Assembly: GCF_014235765.1 (NCBI RefSeq)
Contig: NZ_JACMYH010000002.1
Span: 124,001-188,000 of the forward strand
Length of the DNA stretch: 64,000 nt
DNA from: Pseudomonas baltica
GTDB lineage: Bacteria > Pseudomonadota > Gammaproteobacteria > Pseudomonadales > Pseudomonadaceae
Direction of reading: 5' to 3'
Each line of letters starts with the position of its first letter. The stretch's first letter is position 1. The translations under genes and the position numbers were made by a program. A model generated the notes under the pieces. The model made no database searches and was not told the origin of the DNA. It was given only the letters and a program-made list of their open reading frames with translations. Shown piece after piece: positions 39,547-51,027 of the stretch.

Positions 39547-41157
39547 TCAGTGCAGACCCAGAATATCCCGCGCTACGGCTTCGGCGATACGTACGCCGTC
39601 CACGCCGGCGGAGAGGATCCCGCCCGCATAGCCAGCACCTTCACCGGCCGGGAACAGACCCTTGAGGTTCAGGCTCTGGTAGTCGGCACCACGGGTGATG
39701 CGCAGGGGCGAGGACGTGCGTGTCTCGATGCCGGTCAGCACGGCGTCATGCATCGAGAAGCCTTTGATCTGGCGTTCGAATGCCGGCAGGGCCTCGCGGA
39801 TCGCTTCGATGGCGAAAGCCGGCAGCGACAGTGCCAGGTCGCCCAGCGTGACCCCCGGTTTGTACGAAGGCTCGACGCTGCCCAGTGCTGTGGAAGGCTT
39901 GCCGGCAACGAAGTCGCCCAGCAATTGCGCCGGCGCCTGATAGTTGCTGCCACCCAGCAGGTACGCCGTGGACTCGAGCTGTTCCTGCAGTTCGATGCCG
40001 GCCAGCGGGCCGCCGGGATAGTCCTGTTCCGGGGTGATGCCGACGACGATGCCTGAGTTGGCATTGCGCTCGTTGCGCGAATACTGGCTCATGCCGTTGG
40101 TGACCACGCGACCCGGTTCGGACGTGGCCGCGACCACGGTACCGCCGGGGCACATGCAGAAGCTGTACACCGAGCGGCCATTCTTGGCGTGGTGGACCAG
40201 TTTGTAGTCAGCGGCACCCAGCTTCGGGTGGCCGGCGTACTTGCCCAGCCGGGCGCGGTCGATGATGCCCTGCGGGTGCTCCACGCGAAAACCGATGGAG
40301 AAGGGCTTGGCTTCCATGAACACATTGCGCGCGTGCAGCATGCGAAAGGTATCCCGGGCGCTGTGTCCCAGGGCCATGACCACATGGTTGGAGAGCAACT
40401 GCTCGCCGCTTTCCAGAACCACTCCCTGCAGCCGCTCGCCATCGACCAGCAGGTCGGTGACTTTCTGCTCGAAGCGGATCTCGCCGCCCAGCGCGATGAT
40501 CTGCTGGCGCATGTTCTCGACCATGCCGGTCAGGCGGAACGTGCCGATGTGCGGTTTGCTGACGTAGAGGATTTCCTCGGGCGCTCCAGCCTTGACGAAC
40601 TCGTGCAGAACCTTGCGCCCATGGTGCTGTGGGTCCTTGATCTGGCTGTAGAGCTTGCCATCGGAAAAGGTGCCGGCACCGCCCTCGCCGAATTGCACGT
40701 TGGACTCGGCGTTCAGCACGTTCTTGCGCCACAGGCCCCAGGTGTCCTTGGTGCGCTGGCGCACCTCCTTGCCACGCTCGAGCACCATGGGCTTGAAGCC
40801 CATCTGCGCCAGCAGCAGGGCGGCGAAGATCCCGCAGGGGCCGAAACCCACGACCAGAGGGCGCTGGGCATAGTCCCCTGGCGCATGCCCGACTACCTTG
40901 TAGCTCACATCCGGGGCCACGTTGACGTTGTGGTCATCGGCGAAACGCTCGAGCACCGCGGCTTCGTCGCGCACTTGCAGATCGACGGTGTAGATGAACT
41001 GCAGTTCGCTGTTCTTCTTGCGCGCATCGTAGCTGCGTTTGAATAGAGTGAAGTCGAGCAGGTCGGCGTCGGCGATGCCCAGGCGCTGCACGATGGCAGG
41101 CTGCAGGGCGTCGTCGGAGTGGTCCAGGGGCAACTTGAGTTCGGTGATTCGTAGCAT
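39547..41157 (-). CDS. FAD-dependent oxidoreductase (NAD(FAD)-utilizing dehydrogenase family)
   Basis: A 536-residue protein. An N-terminal domain of about 100 residues (MLRITELKLPLDHSDDALQ) precedes the FAD-binding Rossmann start VVGFGPCGIFAALLLAQMGFKPMVLERG. Family-specific patches are FGEGGAGTFSDGKLYSQIKDP, MCPGGTVVAATSE and LFPAGEGAGYAGGILSAGVDGVRIA. It belongs to a large conserved group with uncharacterised substrates. The start is the ATG at 41157. The frame is open for 143 further codons upstream but that part overlaps the next gene's coding sequence. Confidence 0.88.
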   Translation of the reverse strand: MLRITELKLPLDHSDDALQPAIVQRLGIADADLLDFTLFKRSYDARKKNSELQFIYTVDLQVRDEAAVLERFADDHNVNVAPDVSYKVVGHAPGDYAQRPLVVGFGPCGIFAALLLAQMGFKPMVLERGKEVRQRTKDTWGLWRKNVLNAESNVQFGEGGAGTFSDGKLYSQIKDPQHHGRKVLHEFVKAGAPEEILYVSKPHIGTFRLTGMVENMRQQIIALGGEIRFEQKVTDLLVDGERLQGVVLESGEQLLSNHVVMALGHSARDTFRMLHARNVFMEAKPFSIGFRVEHPQGIIDRARLGKYAGHPKLGAADYKLVHHAKNGRSVYSFCMCPGGTVVAATSEPGRVVTNGMSQYSRNERNANSGIVVGITPEQDYPGGPLAGIELQEQLESTAYLLGGSNYQAPAQLLGDFVAGKPSTALGSVEPSYKPGVTLGDLALSLPAFAIEAIREALPAFERQIKGFSMHDAVLTGIETRTSSPLRITRGADYQSLNLKGLFPAGEGAGYAGGILSAGVDGVRIAEAVARDILGLH

Positions 41158-41261
41158 GACAGGTCCAAAAATCCGGGCGCGCCCCGGGGGCATAACAGAA
41201 CCCGGCATTATAAACGCGATGCGCTGCCCGTCGTCAGGTAAAAAACGCTGGACGGTGCAGC

Positions 41262-41939
41262 TTACTGGTTGCGGGCGCCGCCGAAGGTCGCGCAGCCACG
41301 CTGCACTTCGCCGTTGACGCGCAGTTCGGCAGCGAGGAATTGCACACCCTGATTGCGCGTATCGACGCAGCGTTGCGGTGCCACCCACAGCTCGATGCGC
41401 TGGCCGTTGGCCTCGGTGGACAGGTTGAAGCGGCCATCGCCGACCTGTTCCTCGACATAGGGCAAGGCCAGGGGAGCCTGACCTTCGCGATCCACGATCA
41501 TGCCCTGGCCGGTCACCCTGACCTGCCAGCGCGGGGACTCGCCAGCGGCGCTCAGGCTGGACAGTTTGAAGTCCGGGTCCTTGCACGCGGCCAGCGAGCG
41601 ATCGAGTCGATACAGCTGCTGCAGGCGCAGTTGGCCATCGGTGCTGCCGTTGGTGCTGGCGTCGAAACGTCCGCGCAGGTCGGCATACACCACAGGGCGA
41701 TTGCCGGCCAGTTGCGAGGCCTCCTGCAATACCCCGGTGTCATTGCTGTCGGTTACCGCATAGCGGCGCGGGTCACCACAGGGCTGAAAGAACAGCCGGC
41801 CGTTGTCGCCCTGCAGGGCGCCTTGCATGCGGGTCAGGCCTGCAGTGGAAGGGGCATCCGCAGCGCGGTTGAAGATGGACTGGCAGCTGGCGAGCAGTGG
41901 CAGCAGGGCGAGCATGGCGAGGGAGCGGGGCAGGTGCAT
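41262..41939 (-). CDS. COG3650-family lipoprotein
   Basis: A 225-residue lipoprotein with a lipobox (LALLPLLASC). It has two similar modules: GRLFFQPCGDPRRYAV and RIELWVAPQRCVDTRNQGVQFLAAELRVNGEVQRGCATFGGA, the second matching the membrane-anchored COG3650/META-like fold seen in many proteobacteria. The start is the ATG at 41939, with AGGAG upstream. It precedes the FAD oxidoreductase on the same strand. Function unknown. Confidence 0.82.
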   Translation of the reverse strand: MHLPRSLAMLALLPLLASCQSIFNRAADAPSTAGLTRMQGALQGDNGRLFFQPCGDPRRYAVTDSNDTGVLQEASQLAGNRPVVYADLRGRFDASTNGSTDGQLRLQQLYRLDRSLAACKDPDFKLSSLSAAGESPRWQVRVTGQGMIVDREGQAPLALPYVEEQVGDGRFNLSTEANGQRIELWVAPQRCVDTRNQGVQFLAAELRVNGEVQRGCATFGGARNQ

Positions 41940-42043
41940 CGTGGGTCTCCTGAACGATGAGGAGCACGGTAGCACAGGGCCCGTGAAAAGCGTGTTCGCA
42001 GGGACGACGGGACTACGTCGTCCGCTCCGCCTCACGGTCTGCC

Positions 42044-42130
42044 GTAGGAGCGGTCCGCGGCCGCGAAGGACTTACCGCGGTCTGTCAGTCGAGCCGCGGT
42101 GATGCCTTCGCGGCCGCGGACCGCTCCTAC
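42044..42130. repeat. REPIN: paired REP palindromes between braG and the COG3650 gene
   Basis: Two 26-base arms are perfect inverted copies (42044-42069 and 42105-42130). They carry GTAGGAGCGG, the 5' core of the common Pseudomonas REP family. A second short inverted pair (ACCGCGG/CCGCGGT) sits between them. The whole can fold into one long hairpin. The GTAGGAGCGG head identifies it more firmly than the 21514 element. Confidence 0.9.
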
Positions 42131-42162
42131 AGGTAGCGGGGCGCACAAGCCTGGCGGCCCGC

Positions 42163-42864
42163 TCAACCGCCCAGGTAGGCCTCGCGCACCTTGGGGTCGG
42201 TGAGCAGGGTTTCGCCGCTGCCTTGCATGACCACCCGGCCGTTTTCCAGCACGTAGGCACGGTCGGCGATCTTCAGGGCCTGGTTGGCGTTCTGCTCGAC
42301 CAGGAACACCGTGACCCCATCACGGCGCAACTGCTCGATGATGTCGAAGATCTGCTGGATGATGATCGGTGCCAGCCCCAGGGAGGGTTCATCGAGCAAC
42401 AGCAGCTTGGGCTTGCTCATCAGCGCGCGGCCGATGGCAAGCATCTGCTGCTCACCGCCCGACATGGTGCCCCCGCGCTGGCTGAAGCGTTCCTTGAGCC
42501 GCGGGAACAAGGCCAGGACCTTGTCCATCTGCTCCTCGTAGTCGCCCTTGTCGGTGAAGAACCCGCCCATGGCCAGGTTTTCCTCAACAGTCAGGCGCGC
42601 GAACACGCGACGCCCTTCGGGCACCACGGCGATGCTCTTGCGCATGATCTCCGCTGACTCCTTGCCCACCAGCTCCTCGCCCATGTAGCGAATGCTCCCC
42701 GAGTGCGCCCGCGGCGCGCCGCACAGGGTCATCAGCAGGGTTGACTTGCCCGCGCCGTTGGCACCGATCAGAGTGACGATCTCGCCCTGGCGAACCTCCA
42801 CATTGACCCCGTGCAGCGCCTGGATCTTGCCGTAGAAGGTAGAAACGTTTTCGAACTGCAGCAT
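42163..42864 (-). CDS. braG: Branched-chain amino-acid ABC transporter ATPase BraG/LivF
   Basis: A 233-residue ABC ATPase of the LIV-I type. Walker A is GANGAGKSTLL, the signature is MSGGEQQMLAIGRALM, and Walker B is LLLDEPSLGLAP. The family-specific LFPRLKERFSQRGGTMSGGEQQ is present. It abuts braF with no gap and is the last gene of the operon. Confidence 0.95.
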   Translation of the reverse strand: MLQFENVSTFYGKIQALHGVNVEVRQGEIVTLIGANGAGKSTLLMTLCGAPRAHSGSIRYMGEELVGKESAEIMRKSIAVVPEGRRVFARLTVEENLAMGGFFTDKGDYEEQMDKVLALFPRLKERFSQRGGTMSGGEQQMLAIGRALMSKPKLLLLDEPSLGLAPIIIQQIFDIIEQLRRDGVTVFLVEQNANQALKIADRAYVLENGRVVMQGSGETLLTDPKVREAYLGG

Positions 42865-43628
<764 letters not shown>

Positions 43629-43632
<4 letters not shown>

Positions 43633-44878
43633 TTGCGCAGCTCCAGGTGGGGACGCTGCATCGGAAGCAAGCCTTGCGGACGCCAGATCATCATCAGCAC
43701 CATCAGGGCGCCGAACATCAACATGCGGTAGTCACTGAACTCACGCATCAATTCAGGCAGCAGGATCATCACGATGGCGGCGAGGATCACCCCCAGTTGC
43801 GAGCCCATGCCCCCCAGCACAACGATGGCAAGAATGATCGCCGACTCGATGAAGGTGAACGATTCCGGGGTGACCAGGCCTTGCCGTGCTGCGAAGAAAC
43901 TCCCTGCGAAGCCTGCGAATGCCGCGCCCAGGGTGAACGCGGAGAGCTTGATCACGGTCGGGTTGAGGCCCAGCGCGCGGCAGGCAATCTCGTCCTCACG
44001 CAGCGCTTCCCAGGCTCGTCCGATGGGCATGCGCAGCAAGCGGTTGATGACGAACAGCGCCGCCAGGGCCATCAGCAGGGCGATCAGGTAGAGAAAGATG
44101 ACCTTGCCGATCGGGCTGTATTCCAGGCCGAAGAACTGGTAGAAGGTCTGGCTGCCCTCGGCTGCGCGACGCTCGAACGAAAGGCCGAAGAACGTCGGCT
44201 TTTCGATGTTGCTGATGCCGTTAGGGCCGCCGGTGATGTCGGTGAGGTTGCGCAGGAATATCCGGATGATTTCCCCGAAGCCCAAGGTCACGATGGCCAG
44301 GTAATCACCACGCAGGCGCAGCACCGGGAAGCCCAGGAGGAAACCGAAGGTTGCCGCCAGCAGACCTGCCAGTGGCAGGCACTCCCAGAAACTCAGGCCG
44401 AAATAATGCGAGAGCAGGGCATAGCCGTAGGCGCCGACCGCATAGAAACCCACGTAACCCAGGTCGAGCAGGCCAGCCAGGCCGACCACGATGTTCAGGC
44501 CCAGGCCGAGCATCACGTAGATCAGGATCAGGGTTGCGATGTCGACCGCGCCACGCGAACCGAAGAACGGCCAGATGAACGCCAGCACCACCAGGGCCAG
44601 GATGAACCAGCGCTGAGTGCTGGGCAGGGTGAGGAAGTTCGAGGCCTTGGCCGGTATCAGCGGCCTGCTCGAATCGCGGCGCAGGCCACCGATGCGCTCG
44701 GCGAACAGCACCCGCAGGAACATCAGCAGCGAACAGCCGGCAATGGTCAGCAGGGTGCCGGTGCTGGCGTTCTGCACAACCAGGGTAACGCCGGAGAAGG
44801 CCAGTTTCAGGCCCAGTACCGGATAGGCCACGGCCCACACCAGTGCCGCGCTGAAAAGCGCGGATCTAAGAGACTTGC

Positions 44879-44882
<4 letters not shown>
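43629..44882 (-). CDS. braE: Branched-chain amino-acid ABC transporter permease BraE/LivM
   Basis: A 417-residue permease with about ten membrane segments and a LivM-type N-terminal extension. [27 protein letters not shown] and [19 protein letters not shown] are the conserved permease motifs; [18 protein letters not shown] is the cytoplasmic EAA-like loop. It overlaps both neighbours by four bases. Confidence 0.95.
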
Positions 44883-45802
<920 letters not shown>

Positions 45803-45964
45803 TTACCGCGCTCCTAAAAACCTGTTCGCATTTCTCCAGCCATGTCCCGAGCGCTCTCCTTGGCGCAGTGTTGCCGGGCAGGGCAGGTGAACCGCTGGTC
45901 ACGGTTTCAAGATTTTCAGGGGGCCGGCCGGTGGTTCGCACCGGCCGTACCCGTCACTCGTAAA

Positions 45965-45999
45965 ACAAAGCCCACTGCGATGCAGTGGGCTTTGTGGGG
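45965..45999 (-). terminator. Terminator/attenuator between braC and braDEFG
   Basis: The palindrome ACAAAGCCCACTGC (45965-45978) and GCAGTGGGCTTTGT (45982-45995) is perfect, with a three-base loop, and on the minus strand is followed by TTTACGAG. It lies 17 bases after the braC stop. It probably lets braC, the periplasmic binding protein, be made in excess over the membrane parts, with read-through to braDEFG. Confidence 0.88.
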
Positions 46000-46011
46000 G
46001 TGTTGCCAGGC

Positions 46012-47127
46012 TTACTGGGCGGCTTCGGTCTTGGGTTTGCCGAAATGCCACTCGTAGACCACGAACTGGAAGTTCTTCAGATCGCCCTTGGCGTCATAGC
46101 TCAGATCGCCCATGGGCGTCTTGAAGGTACCGGCGTGGATGGCCTCGGCCACTTTGTCGGTGTCTTCGCTCTTGGCGGCGGTGATGCCGTCGGCAATCAC
46201 TTGCACGGCCGAGTACGACGGGTAAACGAACGGACCGCTCGGGTCTTGCTTCTTGTCCTGGAATGCCTTGGTCAGCGCGATGTTTTCAGGATCCTTGTCG
46301 AAAGACTTGGGCAAGGTGACCAGCAGGCCTTCGGAGGCTTCGCCTGCGATCTGCGAGATGGAATCGTTGCCCACGCCTTCAGGGCCCATGAACTTGGCGT
46401 TCAGGCCTTTCTCCTTGGACTGGCGCAGGATCTGGCCCAGCTCGGGGTGGTAGCCGCCGTAGTAGACGAAGTCGACGTTGGCCTGCTTGAGCTTGGCAAT
46501 CAGCGATGAAAAATCCTTGTCGCCGGCGTTGATGCCTTCGAACACGGCGACTTTCACGCCCTTGCCTTCAAGCGTGGTCTTGACCGCCGTGGCAATGCCT
46601 TCGCCGTACTGCTGCTTGTCGTGGACGACGGCAACGATCTTGGGTTTGACCACATCGGCGATGTAGTTGCCGGCGGCAGGGCCCTGGGCGCTGTCCAGGC
46701 CGATGGTACGGAATACCAGCTTCTTGCCCTTGGCGGTAATGTCGGGGCTGGTGGCCGCCGGGGTCACCATGATGATGCCTTCGTCTTCGTAGACATCGGA
46801 TGCCGGCTGGGCGGAACTGGAGCACAGGTGACCAACGACGAACTTGACGCCGTCATTGACCACCTTGTTGGCCACCGCAACGGCCTGCTTGGGATCGCAG
46901 GCGTCGTCGTATTCGACGGCTACGAGCTGCTTGCCGTCAACGCCGCCCTTGGCGTTGATCTGCTCGATAGCCATCTTCGCGCCGTTGAACTGCATGACGC
47001 CGTATTCGGCAACCGGGCCGGTCTTGGGCCCGGCGATGCCGATCTTGATGGTGTCGGCTGCCATCGAGTGGCTGGCGACGCCGGCCAGAACCAGAGCGGC
47101 AAACAGTTTGGAAATCTGCTTATTCAT
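46012..47127 (-). CDS. braC: Branched-chain amino-acid binding protein BraC/LivJ
   Basis: A 371-residue periplasmic binding protein. The signal peptide (KLFAALVLAGVASHSMA) ends before ADTIKIGIAGPKTGPVAEYG. The fold-type I Leu/Ile/Val motifs are present, with DDACDPKQAVAVANKVVNDGVKFVVGHLCSSS supplying the two disulfide Cys. GGAG lies five bases before the ATG. It captures Leu, Ile, Val and possibly Ala/Thr for the BraDEFG importer. Confidence 0.96.
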   Translation of the reverse strand: MNKQISKLFAALVLAGVASHSMAADTIKIGIAGPKTGPVAEYGVMQFNGAKMAIEQINAKGGVDGKQLVAVEYDDACDPKQAVAVANKVVNDGVKFVVGHLCSSSAQPASDVYEDEGIIMVTPAATSPDITAKGKKLVFRTIGLDSAQGPAAGNYIADVVKPKIVAVVHDKQQYGEGIATAVKTTLEGKGVKVAVFEGINAGDKDFSSLIAKLKQANVDFVYYGGYHPELGQILRQSKEKGLNAKFMGPEGVGNDSISQIAGEASEGLLVTLPKSFDKDPENIALTKAFQDKKQDPSGPFVYPSYSAVQVIADGITAAKSEDTDKVAEAIHAGTFKTPMGDLSYDAKGDLKNFQFVVYEWHFGKPKTEAAQ

Positions 47128-47496
47128 TAGTGCTCCATTTTTGCGTTGTAGTTTTTATAGTCCTGGCCGAACAGGCGGCGGACCGAATCTTGGCCACACT
47201 CACCGCTTTACCCCCTCGGCGAGCCATGGCAGACGACATCCGAATCTGCACCCGACAACTGTACCGGTACAGTGTAGAGCGCCGGTTTGCCGGTTGGAAA
47301 GCTGGCGTTTGCAGCGAAAGCGATCGGTTGTCGCTAAATCGACATAAAGTTATAGATTCAAGTACATGCTGGCGTCCGGCCAGACGAATAAAGCCGGTTT
47401 GTCGGGGCAAAACTCGAATCTATATATTGCAACCGGGTTTTTCCAGACAACTCGGACCGCTATCATGGCGCCGATTTTTTCCTGACGGTGAAACCC
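47128..47496. promoter_or_regulatory. Divergent regulatory region between braC and the DUF2288 gene
   Basis: About 370 bases without a gene. On the minus strand a TATAAA -10 (47159-47154) lies 26 bases before the braC start, with no good -35. A perfect 16-base palindrome, ACTGTACCGGTACAGT, sits at 47258-47273. A pair of 13-base inverted repeats (one mismatch), TATAGATTCAAGT at 47351-47363 and its complement at 47412-47424, flanks 48 bases. The palindromes suggest transcription factor sites; no regulator gene lies nearby. Confidence 0.55.
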
Positions 47497-47802
47497 ATGA
47501 CTGAAGACGCTAGCACCCTCTATGCCAAATTGCTTGGCGAGACCGCAATTATCGAATGGCAGGCATTGCAGCCCTTCTTTGCCAAGGGTGCCCTGTTGTG
47601 GGTCGAGCCTGGCCTGGATTTGATCACCGTAGGGCAGGCGTTGGCCGAAGACAAGCATGCCGAAGTCGCCCAATGGCTGGCCGATGGAAAGGTCGAGAAG
47701 CTGTCTGCGCCGCGGGCCTTGGATTTCTGCGAACGCGATCCGGTGCTCTGGGCGGTGGTGGTGTCACCGTGGGTAGTGATCCAGGAAAGGGCAGGGGAAT
47801 AA
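47497..47802 (+). CDS. DUF2288 family protein
   Basis: A 101-residue cytoplasmic protein: LYAKLLGETAIIEWQALQPFFAKGALLWVEPGLDLITVGQALAEDK matches DUF2288. The start is the ATG at 47497 rather than a GTG three codons earlier. It runs convergent with rapA, with a GC-rich hairpin in the gap. Function unknown. Confidence 0.87.
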   Translation: MTEDASTLYAKLLGETAIIEWQALQPFFAKGALLWVEPGLDLITVGQALAEDKHAEVAQWLADGKVEKLSAPRALDFCERDPVLWAVVVSPWVVIQERAGE

Positions 47803-47942
47803 TGCATGCACCACGGCGGTGCGTGGTCGAGGTCAAACGCGCCGGTCTTCGCAACTGCTGATCGTGGTCATCGGCAACCATCCGCGTGCCAGCGAACGCT
47901 GGCGACACGGCCAGTAACAGTCAGGGTGATTCGGTAACGCCC

Positions 47943-47970
47943 TCCCGCGCAGGCTCACGCCCGCGCGGGA
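47943..47970. terminator. Candidate terminator hairpin between the DUF2288 gene and rapA
   Basis: TCCCGCGC (47943-47950) pairs with GCGCGGGA (47963-47970). No T run follows on either strand, so a role in termination is uncertain. Confidence 0.4.
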
Positions 47971-47979
47971 AGGCAGCGG

Positions 47980-50826
47980 TCAGCCGGCTACCAGCACGCG
48001 AATGGCTTCCAGGCGCAGGGCAGCCTTGTCGAGCATGGCCAGGCCGTCTTCACGCTGTTTGCGCAGGGCAACCAGTTCGCTGTCCCGGACGGTCGGATTG
48101 ACCGCCTGCAACGCCGTCAAGCGTGCCAGTTCCTCTTCCGTTTCGGCAGCCAGGCGGTGCTGCGCCTGTGCGACGCGTTCGGCATGCCGCGGCGCGATCT
48201 TGCTCTCGCCGGCGGTGATGCGCGGTGCGAGCACATCGCGCTGCGCCTGGATGAACTTGTTGGCGCTGGCCTTGGGGACGCTTTCGAGCTGATCGTTGAG
48301 GGTTTCGAACGACACTCGCGATGCCAGGTCGTTGCCATTGGTGTCGAGCAGGCAGCGCAGCGCCGCAGGCGGCAAGTAGCGGCCCAGCTGCAGCGAGCGC
48401 GGCGCGACCACTTCGCTGACGTAAAGCAGTTCCAGCAGCACGGTGCCTGGCTTGAGCGCCTTGTTCTTGATCAGCGCCACGGCGGTGTTGCCCATCGAGC
48501 CCGCCAGTACCAGGTCCATGCCGCCCTGCACCATGGGGTGCTCCCAGGTGATGAACTGCATGTCCTCGCGCGACAACGCCTGCTCGCGGTCGTAGGTGAT
48601 GGTCACGCCTTCGTCGTCGCCGAGCGGAAAGCTGGCATCGAGCATCTTCTCGCTGGGGCGCAGGATCAACGCGTTGTCGGAATGGTCTTCGCTGTCGATG
48701 CCGAAGGCATCGAAGAGGGTTTCCATGTAGATCGGCAGGGCGAATTGATCGTCCTGCTCTTCGATGGCAGCCACCAGAGCCTGGCCTTCGCCGTCGCCGC
48801 CGGAGTTGAGCTCCAGCAGTCGGTCGCGCCCGGTGTGCAGCTCGCTTTCCAGCGACTCACGGCGGCTGCGCGCCTCGTCGATCAGCGCTTGCCACTCACC
48901 GTCGTCGGCGTTTTCCAGCATCGGCAGCAGGCGCGGACCGAACTGGTGCTGCAACGCGTTACCCGTAGGACAGGTGTTGAGAAAGGCATTGAGCGCGCTG
49001 TGGTACCACTGGAACAGGCGTTCCTGCGGGCTGTTTTCCAGGTACGGCACATGCAGCTCGATGATGTGTTTCTGGCCGATTCGGTCGAGACGGCCGATGC
49101 GCTGCTCGAGCAGGTCGGGGTGCGCAGGCAGGTCGAACAGCACCAGATGGTGGGCGAACTGGAAGTTGCGGCCCTCGCTGCCGATTTCCGAACAGATCAG
49201 CACCTGCGCGCCAAATTCTTCATCGGCGAAGTAGGCCGCGGCGCGGTCCCGCTCCAGAATGCTCATGCCTTCGTGGAACACCGTGGCCAGGGTGCCGGAG
49301 CGCACGCGCAGGGCGTCTTCCAGGTCCATCGCGGTTTCGGCGTGAGCGCAGATGACCAGCACCTTGGTGCGCTTGAGCATCTTGAGCGTGTCGATCAGCC
49401 ATTCCACCCGCGGATCGAAGCGCCACCAGCGTTCGGCGTCGCTGTCCTCGGCCTGAGCCTGGAAGCCGACTTCCGGGTACAACTCGGCGTGTTCGCCCAG
49501 CGGCAGCTCCAGGTAGGCGTCCGGGCACGGCAGTGGGTAGGGGTGCAGCTTGCGTTCGGGGAAGCCCTGCACGGCGGCGCGGGTGTTGCGGAACAATACG
49601 CGCCCGGTGCCGTGGCGATCGAGCAGTTCGCGGATCAGCCGAGGGCCGGCTTCCTCGTCGCCCGCATTGACCGCGGCGACCAGTGTGTCGCCCTGGGCGC
49701 CAAGCAGCCCATGGATGGTCTGTTGCGCGGTGCTCGACAAGCTGCCCTTGTCGAGCAGTTCCTGCACGGCTTCGGCGACCGGACGATAGTTTTCGCTTTC
49801 GGCACGAAAGGCCGCCAGGTCATGGAAACGGTTCGGATCGAGCAGGCGCAGGCGTGCGAAGTGGCTGTCCTGGCCCAGTTGCTCCGGGGTGGCGGTGAGC
49901 AGCAGAACGCCGGGGATGACTTCGGCCAGTTGCTCGACCAGCGAGTACTGCGGGCTGGCCTTTTCCTCGTGCCAGACCAGGTGATGGGCCTCGTCGACCA
50001 CCAGCAGGTCCCAGCCGGCGGCGAACAACGCATCCTGGGCCTTTTCATCTTCGGTCAGCCATTCCAGCGAGACCAGCGCCAGTTGCGCGTCCTCGAAGGG
50101 GTTGCTGGCATCGCTTTCGATGAAGCGCTCGGCATCGAACAGGGCCACCTGCAGGTTGAAGCGCCGGCGCATTTCCACCAGCCATTGGTGCTGCAGGTTT
50201 TCCGGGACCAGGATCAGCACGCGGCTGGCTCGCCCGGACAGCAGCTGGCGATGAATCACCAGGCCGGCTTCGATGGTCTTGCCCAGGCCCACTTCGTCGG
50301 CCAGCAATACACGCGGGGCGATGCGGTCGGCGACTTCGCGGGCAATGTGCAACTGGTGCGCGATGGGTTGCGCACGCACGCCGCCCAGGCCCCAGAGCGA
50401 GGACTGCAACTGCTTGCTGGTGTGTTCCAGGGTGTTGTAGCGCAGCGAAAACCACGGCAGTGGGTCGATCTGGCCGGCGAACAGGCGGTCGCTGGCCAGG
50501 CGGAACTGGATGAAATTGGACAGCTGGGTTTCAGGCAGCGTGCGTTGCTCGTTCTGCGCATTGAGGCCGTGGTAGACCAACAGGCCGTCGGCATCGTCGA
50601 CCTCGCGGACGGTCAGTTTCCAGCCTTCGAAGTGGGTGATCACATCGCCTGGAGAAAAGCGCACGCGCGTCAACGGAGCATTGCGCAATGCGTACTGGCG
50701 GGTTTCGCCGGTGGCCGGGTAGAGCACGGTGAGCAAGCGACCGTCCTGGGCCAGGACGGTGCCCAGGCCGAGTTCCGCTTCGCTGTCGCTGATCCAGCGT
50801 TGCCCCGGTTGATACTGCTGCGCCAT
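47980..50826 (-). CDS. rapA: RNA polymerase-associated protein RapA (HepA)
   Basis: A 948-residue Swi2/Snf2-type ATPase that binds RNA polymerase and helps recycle it after termination. Helicase motif I is [19 protein letters not shown] box [11 protein letters not shown] and motif VI region [15 protein letters not shown]. The N-terminal Tudor-like domains ([22 protein letters not shown]) agree with E. coli RapA (968). The start is the ATG at 50826, with GGGAGACAGG upstream. It is divergent from apbC. Confidence 0.95.
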   Translation of the reverse strand: MAQQYQPGQRWISDSEAELGLGTVLAQDGRLLTVLYPATGETRQYALRNAPLTRVRFSPGDVITHFEGWKLTVREVDDADGLLVYHGLNAQNEQRTLPETQLSNFIQFRLASDRLFAGQIDPLPWFSLRYNTLEHTSKQLQSSLWGLGGVRAQPIAHQLHIAREVADRIAPRVLLADEVGLGKTIEAGLVIHRQLLSGRASRVLILVPENLQHQWLVEMRRRFNLQVALFDAERFIESDASNPFEDAQLALVSLEWLTEDEKAQDALFAAGWDLLVVDEAHHLVWHEEKASPQYSLVEQLAEVIPGVLLLTATPEQLGQDSHFARLRLLDPNRFHDLAAFRAESENYRPVAEAVQELLDKGSLSSTAQQTIHGLLGAQGDTLVAAVNAGDEEAGPRLIRELLDRHGTGRVLFRNTRAAVQGFPERKLHPYPLPCPDAYLELPLGEHAELYPEVGFQAQAEDSDAERWWRFDPRVEWLIDTLKMLKRTKVLVICAHAETAMDLEDALRVRSGTLATVFHEGMSILERDRAAAYFADEEFGAQVLICSEIGSEGRNFQFAHHLVLFDLPAHPDLLEQRIGRLDRIGQKHIIELHVPYLENSPQERLFQWYHSALNAFLNTCPTGNALQHQFGPRLLPMLENADDGEWQALIDEARSRRESLESELHTGRDRLLELNSGGDGEGQALVAAIEEQDDQFALPIYMETLFDAFGIDSEDHSDNALILRPSEKMLDASFPLGDDEGVTITYDREQALSREDMQFITWEHPMVQGGMDLVLAGSMGNTAVALIKNKALKPGTVLLELLYVSEVVAPRSLQLGRYLPPAALRCLLDTNGNDLASRVSFETLNDQLESVPKASANKFIQAQRDVLAPRITAGESKIAPRHAERVAQAQHRLAAETEEELARLTALQAVNPTVRDSELVALRKQREDGLAMLDKAALRLEAIRVLVAG

Positions 50827-51027
50827 GCTGCCTGTCTCCCGCTTTTGAAAAGGCGCTGATTCTAACGGATTGGGGGGCGCAGGGCCAAAGGTATGCTGAA
50901 TAATCTGGGCGCCGCGCGCCGATGCAGCAGACTGGCTCCGGCGGGCGCGTAAATCCAATCTGCCGGTGTCCGGGCAGACGCGTTAGGATAGCCGCCTGTT
51001 TTGCTCAGTCTTTGATCGGGAGTAGCC

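Noticed and set aside
41158..41586. 143-codon N-terminal extension of the FAD oxidoreductase frame
   Set aside because: It runs through the end of the COG3650 gene in another frame; the family N-terminus begins at 41157.
48157..50859. 900-codon plus-strand open frame opposite rapA
   Set aside because: It lies entirely over a clear Swi2/Snf2 gene on the other strand and has the His/Gln/Gly/Val pattern typical of antisense frames here. No start signal.
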